From assembly GCA_013397695.1 (NCBI GenBank), contig VYZI01000123.1, forward strand, positions 1,783,206 through 1,847,205: 64,000 nt of DNA, read 5' to 3'. The stretch is from Centropus unirufus. Lineage: Eukaryota > Chordata > Aves > Cuculiformes > Centropidae. The notes beneath the pieces were generated by a model. It saw nothing but the letters and a program-made list of their open reading frames with translations. It made no database searches and was not told where the DNA came from. Of the stretch, positions 13,901 through 24,212 are shown one piece after another (within the stretch, counting starts at the first letter, position 1; every line of letters starts with the position of its first letter). A program made the position numbers and the translations under genes.

Positions 13901-14684
13901 AACAACAAAAAAGCCTATTTATGTTCTTCACACATTTTGAGTTTAGAGCAAAGCTTCAGGACTTTGCTACATTTATAATGTATAAGTTAAGAGCTGTCCA
14001 GGTCTGCAAATATATTGACTCTGTCAAAATGAAACGAATGAACAAATTACTAATGCTAAAAAAACCCAAGTGCTTGCATGCATTGCAGTTCCACAATATT
14101 TTATTTTTGGAATAAAATATAGTTGCAATACAAAAGTTTTACTACAAAGGTAGGAAGTTTTCATATGGAATGCCTCTTTAGAATCAGAAGTCCTAGGACT
14201 TACAGGACATAGGATCACAAAGGTGCTTGAATGTTGCGCATTACACTAAAGAATTCTGATGGTATGTTTCTAAAAAAGCAAACATAAAGAAGTTTCACAC
14301 CATTGTGTCTCATAGTTACTAACCAATACCAGTGTAATTGTTAGCCTACATACAGACTCCGTCAGGTCCTGAAAATCTTAGTTCTCTGCTGCATAATAGA
14401 CAGTTAAACAGGAAAAGTCACAATTCCATCCAGCAGTTATATCTCTTTCCTGGTGGTAGATTTGTAGAATAAGAGAATAATACGAACAAATTTTTCAGGC
14501 TGGAGTGACAAATCAGCTTCCTATACCTGGAAATAACCATCTATTTTAGAAAAGGTGAGAATTGTCTCAGGAACATTTTTAATTTCAATCAGTGAATGTA
14601 GTTCCAGAGTGGCAAGTATACTGTGAGAATTCTTCTGTTTTAGAGGACAAGATATTCTTGTCCAGAACCCCATCTCACTTTTAC
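7956..14684. other. Non-coding sequence, possible old unresolved repeat inside
   Basis: No gene is seen. Around 10090-10700 the base composition is less AT-rich and has phrases such as 'GTTTAGGCTCCTGTTAGAGT' that look like a degraded interspersed repeat, but I cannot assign it to a family. A good acceptor-like tract ends at 12624 with no donor downstream in an open frame. The rest is unremarkable. Confidence 0.6.
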
Positions 14685-14748
14685 CTGCAAATGTCCTACT
14701 TCCCCAAAAATGCCACGTTGGTATTGCTCACGTAGAGTTCTCTTCATC
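14685..14748 (-). other. Candidate 64-nt internal exon (unverified)
   Basis: On the minus strand a moderate acceptor ending in CTGCCATAG is followed by 64 nt and then a donor at TTGCAG/GTAAAAGTG. From the second base the frame is open throughout, starting MKRTLREQYQRG and ending GEVGHLQ. The donor departs from consensus at +5 and the pyrimidine tract is interrupted, so the signals are weaker than those at 3992-4018. I recognise no protein family. Chance is the default explanation. Confidence 0.12.
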
Positions 14749-17700
14749 CTATGGCAGGTTGTATTAAAGCTGAAGACCCAACACACCCCAGAAATCTCAG
14801 ATGTATAGTAACCCATCTGAGCAATTATTGAAAACCCACAAAGTCCAAGGTCTCCTATACCTGATATAGCAGGATTTTCAGCCAATCAGGTGAAAAATTC
14901 AAGACCTTGTACCGAAGAATGTAAAGCTCCGTAGATGTTTTCTATTATAATAGAAAACCTTGTTAAAATGAAAACCCACTGACGTTTATGAGTTCTGTGG
15001 GAATGTGCCTATTTCAGTGCATTTCTGATGGATAGTTTAAGTGCACTTTAAAATACAAATATGTTTATGTTCACCCATCTCTCCAACCAGACTTTCTTTC
15101 CCTTTTAAACCATATATGATTTCCAAGTACAGGAGGTTTTGACCTAGATAGCAACAATTTTACTTCTATTCCTTTTACCAGTGACTAGGAATCCAACTTG
15201 CCACTCCCAGAAATGAAATTTTATGTTTCCTTGCTTGGCCTAGATGAATTGCTTCTCTGTTTGCAGATTAGCTTCATTAGTTTAGGTGAGGATTGGCCTT
15301 TTAATCTAAACTAGCTTCTCCAAAAGCTCAAAAATCATCATTAATCCTTCACAACACAGTAATACATTCAGCTACAAAGTAAAATCACATGACATGGGAA
15401 CTCTTTTGGAAATCTTGTGGCAAGTACATGACACTCATAGAACTAACAAAGCTATTCAGAAACATTCTTTTGAGACTTCTCTTAAAATTCACAGATTTAC
15501 TAAAAGTAGAGCATTTGCAGAGCAGTTCAGCTTCACCAAGTACCTGCCAAGTCTTCTGCTCAGCCCTGCAGTGGATTAGTTCAGAGTCAGAGATCCAGAG
15601 CTACCAGTGTTCATGCCAGCTGGAATGGAAGAGATAAGTAAAACATGTTCAGGGAAGAAAAGTTGTTCTTTTCTTGTGCATCCCTGCAGAGGTGATTCCA
15701 CTGCCAAAGGAACTTTGTGCTACACAATCTAGGACTAAATAATGTTTTTATTCTTTAGAGGAGTAAGACAGATTGCAAATATGAAATTTCATTCATCATG
15801 TAATTAAGAAAGTTAGCATAAACTACAAGCTGAGGTGTGAATTCTATGCCTGTACCCAGGCTGCGGGTACTCAAGCTGTAATCCACCTGCCACCAATAGC
15901 AGTGATTTCAGGTAGTATTCAGGGGCTAGGTAAGGACCCAGAATTCCTGGCACCCATGTTCCTTACAATCAAAATATTTACTGTTATTGGAATTTACTAG
16001 ATTATAATTATTTTTCCTGCAGTTTCCCATGCCAGGTAACTGTATAAAGCTGTTTCATTTTGATATTTCTGCAAAAAATGGTTCAGTAGTTTCTCAGAAT
16101 GATATCAGAGAGGGATACATGTATTGCCTGTCCTGAAAATCTCTTACTTCTCTTTCAATGAGAAGCCTAGGTAGCTCAAATGCACCTAAGAGATGCACAA
16201 AATAGAGACAAAATGGACAGAAATACAGGAAAATAAATAGAAGGTAAATAAAGGGAAAAATAGTTAACGTCTTCTGTTTCCATCATAGCTGATTCTTTTT
16301 TTACATCATGTTCAAAATTGTAACTTCCCAGAATCTCTGTGTGAAATTTATCAGACATTACTTTGGATATTGTACTTAAGGTGGAAAAGAAAATAAGCCC
16401 CCAGACTCCGCCTGGCACTCAGGAAAATGTCTCATTGCATTGCCTTCAGACAGTAGAATAATTTTTTTCTCACATTTTCCAGTTAGTAATAATGCCCTGG
16501 TTTTGTATGCAACTGGCATATTAGCCCATTACTTAATTGGCTGGTAAACAGATGTATTCAGCTAGGATCGTGGATTGTGCCAAACTACCAGTCTTTGTTC
16601 TAGAAGCATATGCTGGTGATTAACAACAATGATTTAGGACAAGAATCTATTAGAAGCAGGTTTTAGTTTCCAGGAGTTTGTACGGAAGAGAAAACCCATT
16701 CAGGTTTTCAAGATCTTCTGTACCTAAGAGGGGAAAAAAAGTAAGCAAAGACACTGGAATATTGGTGTTTTCCATTGATCAAATAGGGAGGGCAATGAAG
16801 AAAGCATGCAAACACAAGGAGATCCATCCAGCTTTGTGATATTTCAAGCCATAGGAATTCTGTGATAACAGTACTAAGAGGCTGCATTAGCACAGCCAGA
16901 GAACACAAGCAGATAATCAAATGACCGTGAAAATGGCAGGGTGGATAAATCTGATTCAACAGGGAGTCTTTATTCAGAGGAGCTGATACTGCTGTGTCGT
17001 GACGCAGTTCGGCAGGCTGCAGTGAGGCCAGCATGTGGCTCTGCTAGAACAATAGCGATTGACTACAGATGGGCACTTCCTCCCCAAAAACACTCCTCAC
17101 AGCTCTCTTGCAGGGAGGGATATGCAGACATACACTCACATCTCCATGGCAACCACTTACTTCAGCGTGACATCAAGCCCAGATCAAAAGTCCATAGGCG
17201 TCAGATAGTACATGCTGTTTCTTTCCTTGAATTAATAATATTGATTTAAAAGGCAGGTTCCATTAACTGTTTCCTCTCTACGCTGTGGATAATTACTGTC
17301 TGTGGTGCCTCTATTCTTCCAGTGTCTTGAAAACAGGAAGTGCAGCTTGAGTTAAATAATTCATGTTGTGTTGCTGCTCACCCTCTTCTTAGAAGCAGAG
17401 TTATTGCTAACTGGGCACGGTAATTTCGGCACAGGGGTGATAGGATTACAAAATGTCTAATTGCCCTCTCATGTGATAAGATTACTTTTCTGAAAATGCT
17501 TTCATTCTTCCAAGCAGAGGCAAACAATCCAGACAAGTGACCAAACAAGAACAGCCTGCACTCCTGAGGTTTTCCTTCTGACAGCAATGAAAAGTGCAGT
17601 AAAGGTTTCATTCTCCTTTGCCTTGTTTTTCCCCTACCCAAAAAATTCAGTTCGAAGAACACTTTTCAAAAGCAAATAATCATGCGAGTCTGATGGTGAG

Positions 17701-19908
17701 ATCTTTCCTTATACTGCTCTTTAGGAGCACCCCATCAGTCAATTATATGACATTAGCAGAATCTGTGGGGCTTCTCAGTTAATCACCCAAATCTGTACAT
17801 TTAGTAGTCATGATACAGTGTCTCAGGGTAGGCTTTCTTGTAAAATTGCATGAAAACGGAATGGAAAACCTCAGGTTTCTGTGATACATGCTGCGTGCCT
17901 CAAGGAGAAAAGCCTGAACAAACCAGGACAGTGCAACTTCTTAGAGAGGGGTGAGAGGCAGGGAGTTTTTACTGTGTAGGCAGAAATATTTTTGTGTTCT
18001 GAACAGGCTTTTCTCTTTATAAAGGGAAAGCTACTGCTCTGGGGATATATTAGGAAAGTAAGTATGTGATAGCATTCAAGAACATCTAAATAGCAGAGGG
18101 TTGTCTGGGCAGCAGGTCACGTATTGCCTGAGTAAATGCTCCTACTCACTATGGGAAGTGTGTATTACCCGTTTCATTTGGAAATCTTAAAGCAGAACAG
18201 ACTTCTTGAAGGAGCTGGAGGCTCATCTAATTCTGAACTTGCACTGAGGGAAAATATGTACACTTAAGGGACTTCCACATCAGACTAGAAGGTACCTACA
18301 GAACTCAGGTGCTTACAGGATTAAGCAGTTAAAGAAAGCAAGAACAGATGTACTGCTTCAGAGCAAGAGTTCACCTTACCCAGTAATCTGTTCTCAAGAA
18401 TATTCCTAATCCTATGCCAGGAGAATGGAAGAGGGCAAGGACAGGCAACCAAGCACAAGAACAGGGAAATAACAGTATTTTCACCATTTTCTTACCACAC
18501 CTGTCTGCTTTTTGCTCATGAGGATCTTTCCAACTTGACAGACTGTTTAGTAATCTCCAAAGGATATTTATAGTTCTTTTTACAATTTTCCCTGAAAGAA
18601 AAAGCAAATTTTCATCCCACAACAAGCTTTAGCAAGAAGCTCAGTAGAGACAATACTTATTTTAACTAAAGCAATATTGTTGTGTTTTGAAACTGGCACC
18701 TGCTAAGTTTGTTCAAGAGCCTCTAGTTCCAAATCAGACAGTGAGGTGTTGATCTCTGTGAAACCCTTCCATGTCACTCAGGAGTGGAGTGCAAGAAGGA
18801 AGTCTGCTTGTTTCATGGGCTTGAGTACATGAGTATTCACATAGGAGAGTTTTAGATAGACAATTATTTGTATTCAATCACATAGTTTGAATCTTCCAGT
18901 ACATATTGAGCAACAGGATAATTCAGAAAATCACAGAAGTTAGCATCTAGCCTTCACCATGGAATTTTTCACAGTGATTGTCACTATAGTATTCTTTCAG
19001 ATATCCTAAAACTGTTGGACAGGCATCTTGATAAGAGTTGTAAGAACAAAATCCAACGGATAGAAAACCAGTCAAAAAGATTATGAACATTAAAAAAAAT
19101 AAAATTTATTTCTTTGATTTGTTTTTTCCTCTACAACGGCATTGCGAAGATGGAATACTGAACCTAATGATCTCTTGTCCAAATTACTTCAAACAAACAT
19201 ATTAGTCACAGCATTAACATATGAAGTGTGATGCTAATATGACTAGGACAGAGGGGACTGCTTTGTTTATGTGACAAGCAAGGATACAAAATTTGCAAAA
19301 CTGGTCAACCATAACTATGGAGAGACAGGACCTTCTAAAGAATTTAAATGTAGTGAGATGCTGTATGCCAGATCTGTATCAAAAGGATTCTAGATAATAT
19401 GCAATGTCAGACCTCAGTCTATGTCTCATGTGTGGTCTGGACTCCCTGCCAGCTTGGTGTATAACCTGCGGTGATGGTTCCCCCATCCACATGTAGCATG
19501 ATAAACAGTTCTGAGGTGTTTGGTATCACACCTACTACACACTGGCAGCTGCTAACCATGGCTGTCTTTCAAACCCAGTATTAGGGTCTGGGCACTGTGA
19601 GGGGCTGTTTTCTGCATAACTCAGAGCAATCGGCATTTCTAAAAATGGATTGTTGAAATGTGCTAGTCATAACATTCTGTTCTCTTCTCCGTAACTTCAT
19701 GAAGCACATGCTTAGTTCAGCCACTCTGTCTAAATGATTTTTGCTGTGGAGATATCAATGTCTTTCCCTCAGCCATCTGTCAGTGGTACTGACCCAGTTC
19801 ACATGGCTTTGGAATTAAAAATCAGAATCACTGTAAACAAATTCAAGGAAAGAGCAAAGTTATTCAATATTTTTTTTCTCTTAGATGTATGTGCATGTGT
19901 GCATGTGT
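14749..19908. other. Non-coding sequence with a GC/CpG-richer islet
   Basis: No gene is seen. At about 16950-17210 there is a short patch richer in CpG than its surroundings with CRE-like and X-box-like motifs (listed separately). A segment near 15830-15960 is also relatively GC-rich, but I cannot assign it to anything. Confidence 0.6.
16950..17210. promoter_or_regulatory. Candidate cis-regulatory islet
   Basis: Compared with the CpG-poor surroundings this patch has clustered CpGs (three within about 20 bp around 16998-17011). It holds CRE-like half sites (TGACGCA at 17000-17006, GCGTGACATCA at 17165-17175) and, at about 17140-17153, CTCCATGGCAAC, whose right half fits the RFX X-box half-site (RGYAAC) while the left half is imperfect. 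This is motif-level evidence only. It is too short for a CpG island and no transcript start is identified. Confidence 0.15.
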
Positions 19909-19969
19909 AGGACTGAATGATGCAAACAGATAACTTCCAACTCAAGATATTCTATGATTGATTCTATGA
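19909..19969 (+). repeat. CR1 LINE 3' end fragment
   Basis: A 60-bp remnant of a CR1 3' terminus. It shows 'GGACTGAATGATGC', then 'AACTTCCAACTCAAGATATT' and the terminal 'CTATGATTGATTCTATGA' repeat unit typical of this family. It directly follows a small (TGTGCA)-like low-complexity tract. Heavily 5'-truncated and diverged. Confidence 0.7.
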
Positions 19970-22900
19970 CATATACATACACATATACAAAAATGATGAG
20001 AATTTGCCATTTCTGTTTCTATTCTTTAACCTGACTAAGGTATAGGCTTCATTCTACCATTCTGTACCCACTATCACTATGTTGCACTAATATACAGGAA
20101 TTCCTCTCATTGCCAGATCCCAGACTATTGTAATGTGTGCTATGGAAAAAAAGACAAAAAAAGGATGCTCCATCAAGAGAACAGATATAAATATAAAAAT
20201 ACAGATGAGAATTAAAGGAGACAAGAAGAAAATATTAGTATATTCTAAAGGTGGTTCTAAGATTGATATACTAGCTGACAACCATAAATACAAGGATGCT
20301 TGGCACTTCCATATGAGCTACCTATCCAAAGTGTGAGATGCAAAACCAAAGAGAATGAGGTTGCTCATTTGAAAATACACACATGGGTAGGAATAAATTT
20401 GGGAAGAATGTGAAGGAGGAGTTGCTAAGGCTAAAGTTTAATGAGTGCTTTCTTGTGAACTTTGCATCTTTAGAATATTTAAATGTGGTCCAAACATGAT
20501 CCTATGCTGCATTCAGTCATAGAATCACAAAACCAGCTAACATGTCGCCCCATACAAGGCAGCATAGCTCACAAGATAACTGCATCATCAGTCATCAGTG
20601 TTGCAGCTGAAATAGTTGTAGGCATGTGAGAGGGATAGGCTTTGTAGGAAGAGTATGTATATTTTATCAGAGAAAGTGATATAATGGGAAGCAATAGGCA
20701 AGCTTCTGAGGATAAAAGTCTTTCAAAGTAGGAAAATTGCATTGTCTTTATTCATGTGGAGTTCATGTTATAGGATTTTTATGGCACTTGTAATTCCAGG
20801 TAATTAATTTATGAAATATTTATATAACGTTGATTATTAGCACATTATAACAACATTAGTATAATAGTATCACCATTGCCTAAAGTTATGCAATCTGCAG
20901 TGAAAGACCCAGCAAGTGGAGTGGTTGAACCTCAGTAGGGTTGTACAGGCAAAAAAAACATGGAGATAATACCCTGAAACAAAAGAAAATAACTGGTATC
21001 CTTTCAAAGTTGGACTGCTTTCTGCTGAGGTGTGACAGGTATAAACATTATGTTCTCTACAATATGTAATAAAACTAGAGTTAGAAGAACGACTCTTCCC
21101 TATATTTTATTTTTAATATATATTTTGACATTGTATTCTCAAGCCATATACAGTTGAATTGTTTGTACATTTGTTTTTCCGAACACACCTACTACATTTT
21201 GCATTATTGGTTAATTTTCAGTGAATTGGAAAGAGCAGTTGAGTCTCAAAGACAAAGAAATTCCTGCAAGTTTCACAAAGAATGTTGGCTGGTTAAAGGA
21301 GAATGCTAGGAAAGGGAAAGACAAGCAGAATTCATCTGTTATACATCTTGTTTTGGCAGCAGAACACATGTTCTACTGGCCAGTCAGCCAAGCATACTGA
21401 CTGGCAGACAAGAACGTACACAGCTTTGGGTAGTCACAGCTAATGACTAATTTAATCTGTTCTGTGGTTCATAGAACAACCTACTCTTACAGCCTTATCT
21501 GCAGAAGTGCTGCAATACAAAAAGTTGGCAAAATTGTCAGTAAAATATTGTTGGAGACATATGTTATTCTCTACTGTCTGGCTGATTCAGCTTCACGTTA
21601 CAAATAGCCTTCCAATATGTGAGAGCTCCTGAAAGCCATTTTATACAGCACGATATCCTAACAAATATAGTGCCACAGGGGTGTATTAAAAGTTTTATTT
21701 TCACAATTTTTAACAAGTGATCAACTAAAGCTCAGCATCACTAAGGGGTGCAAACAGCAATCATACTGCTCCTTTACCTGATGTGTTAGGAACACTGTGG
21801 AGTCCTAGAAGAGAGAAGTACAAGAGGAAAAAAAAATGACAGTACAGCTGCTTGACGTTGGAAGTTGATCTGAAATCCATGTTCTGCTCCATCCCTTCTG
21901 TGGCTCCTGCCCACCCCCAACCCATGACAGCACTGTGCCTCCAAGTAATCAGACACATCAGGGACTGTACTGCTAAACATCAATGATTTTCCAGAGGGAC
22001 TGGCTTTTAATAGGATGAAGTGCATGATTTGGGTGACCACAGTGAAGAATTTGGGAGTTCTCATCAGGAAGCAAAGATGTAGGAGGAGTTTGCTCCTTTC
22101 AATAGCAGTGCAGTATTAGCTTATGAAACAATGACTCCGACATAATTTGGTAAACCATTATTTGCAGTATGTGTCCTGAGTACTTTGCTAAATAGATGTA
22201 TTGGAAAGATAAGGCTGCGGGAGAAGTGCTAAGAAAATATGTCTGCCCTGGTCTACAATCAGCCTAGAATCTGCATTATGTGTTATGTGCCCCGAAGGGG
22301 CTGAAGTGGCCCCGGATCTCTGAAGGGGCATTTAGCAAGGCAGATCATTTTATCAGTATGTGAGAAAGGCATTTATATGGGAAGAGTGTTTATTTTCTAG
22401 ACAGAAAAACATTAGATTGAATACAGATTCACTAATATCTCAATTGCAGCAAACAGGTGCAATGATTTTGGTCCCATTTTTTCTTATGGACCACAATTTC
22501 ACCCCGTTGCATCTTTAAAACTTGTTTTTGAAAGTGTATTGAATTCATGTAAAGCAATCTAAAAATGTTCCAGTGTAAAAAAGAAAATAAAATCCCGAAT
22601 TATTAGAACTCATCTAGCCATATTGACTATTGTCTTATCGCTTAATATTTAATGCTGTGTATATAAATTCTAACACTGCAATAATAAATCTTGGCACTAT
22701 AAATACACTGACTTGCAAGCCCCTGGCTTTTAAAAAGCACAATTCTATTCTGAGCTGGAACAATATGTTGTCCTTGAAAGCCTATTTTAAAGCTTTTTTT
22801 TTTCAGTATAGGTTTTCTTCACTCTGTGTTTTGTCACCAGAATGTGATGCTCCTATTGACAGTGGCAGCAAGAGCAGAGAATGGGGGGTTTGCTTTGATG

Positions 22901-23157
22901 GGGTTTTGTTTTTATAACTGTTTGTTTACACATGAACATCATTGAATGCCTGCAATTTCATTTGAAGGACGAGAAGAGGTCTTCAGCTCCTCACACAAAC
23001 TGAGTGCTAGAAAATTGTTGTTATGGTATGTGCCTGTCTGCCCACTCATCTCTTACTCACTTTTCCTGTCTTTAATCAGACCCTGCAGTCACTGAGTAAC
23101 AGTTTCCACTGCTGGAGGGAAACAAATAGATAGATCGACAGGCAGGTAGACAGAGAG
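19970..23157. other. Non-coding sequence
   Basis: No gene is seen. There is a small GC-rich patch with short perfect inverted repeats at 22289-22329, described under findings. A 'CATAGAATCACA' phrase at about 20518 recalls a CR1 terminus but the following bases do not support it. Confidence 0.65.
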
Positions 23158-23190
23158 ATAGGTAGGTAGGTAGGTAGGTAGGTAGGTAGG

Positions 23191-23288
<98 letters not shown>

Positions 23289-23289
23289 N

Positions 23290-23384
<95 letters not shown>
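23158..23384. repeat. Compound tetranucleotide microsatellite (GGTA)n(GATA)n
   Basis: About 8 units of GGTA (23161-23193) run directly into about 48 units of GATA (23190-23384), in register. Imperfect flanking units (ATAGATAGAT, GGCAGGTAGACAG) at 23126-23157 look like decayed repeat. The base at 23289 is N, so the assembly is uncertain here and the true copy number may differ. Minus-strand translation gives an artefactual Ser-Ile-Tyr-Leu repeat that should not be annotated as protein. Confidence 0.98.
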
Positions 23385-24056
23385 TCCTGCTGTAAATTAC
23401 TTGCACTGCAAGGTTCTCATATATTGCAATTTCCTTTCAATTTCATGTTACATCCCATTACTTAAACCATACAGGGAACAAGAATGAAAACTTTCTTTGC
23501 ATTAAATCCTTTCTTATATTTTGCACTTATGTGAGGATGCCCAAGGTCATGTATACCATAGAGGTCCCACATGCATGCAGACAACATTCCTCCGGCTGGA
23601 GGCTTCCTGCTTACCCCAGGTAAATGCTACCTGCATATCAAGCAGGCAGGCAGTCCAGAGATTTCCTCTTCAGAAAGGATTTCTCCTTACCAAAATGGGG
23701 GAGGGAAGGAAGAGTTCTGAATTATAAAGGCAGAATAGGAAGATTCTGAGGTGAAAAAGATGCTGAATTATTCATAATGCATTTTCTAATTGCTCTTGAA
23801 GTCAGCATTACTATTTGTAGCTAAACCAACACAATGTTGCCATTTCCCCCTCCTCTCCCTCCTTCCCGAGGAAAAGGAGGGATAAAGAAAAACATCCCTG
23901 AACTGATCCTATCAGTCTTGCTGCTGCTCCTGAGGTGCAATGAGACAGAACGGAGAATCAAATGCGCACTAAAAGTTGCCAGCTTTTCATAGGCATACAT
24001 TATAATCTCAATTCTGATACTGGATAGAGTTTCTCACTAAAGGTCACAGTAACTGC
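23385..24056. other. Non-coding sequence
   Basis: No gene is seen between the microsatellite and the old repeat. A purine/pyrimidine-rich patch (CCCCCTCCTCTCC to GGAGGGATAAAG) at about 23846-23885 is the only compositional feature. Confidence 0.6.
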
Positions 24057-24212
24057 TGCTCTAGATCAGACCAATCTAACCTTGTGCCCTGTTTTTCGCA
24101 GAGGGTAGCTAGCCCTAAGTACTTCAGAGAGAAGACCAGTGCTGACAATCATGGACTAAACTGTCCACAAGGAAAATATTTTCCTGACCTTCATGAGCTA
24201 AAGGCTGGACAA
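24057..24212 (+). repeat. Old amniote interspersed repeat (family not certain)
   Basis: The segment starts 'CTAGATCAGACCAATCTAAC', continues through 'AAGTACTTCAGAGAGAAG' and ends near 'GGAAAATATTTTCCTGACC'. This order resembles a moderately repeated element I associate with turtle, crocodilian and bird genomes (a 'GATCAGACCAA...' opening and a '...AGGAAAxTTTCTTCCTxACC' end). I cannot name the family with certainty. The copy is strongly diverged, which fits insertion before the bird radiation. Confidence 0.4.

Noticed and set aside
16708..17249. Opposite-strand frames of 108 and 102 codons overlapping each other
   Set aside because: Both lie in the GC-richer islet, where stops are rarer; neither matches a family. 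Treated as regulatory-like sequence instead.
18380..18412. Minus-strand roughly 32-nt exon candidate with a good acceptor and donor
   Set aside because: Too short to judge, two phases open, no neighbouring exon; such pairs are expected by chance.
20516..20560. Possible reversed CR1 terminus (CATAGAATCACA)
   Set aside because: The bases after the terminal phrase do not follow CR1; too short to call.
23089..23406. Minus-strand frame encoding a Ser-Ile-Tyr-Leu repeat protein
   Set aside because: It is the translation of the GATA microsatellite and contains an undetermined residue at the N; a simple-repeat artefact.
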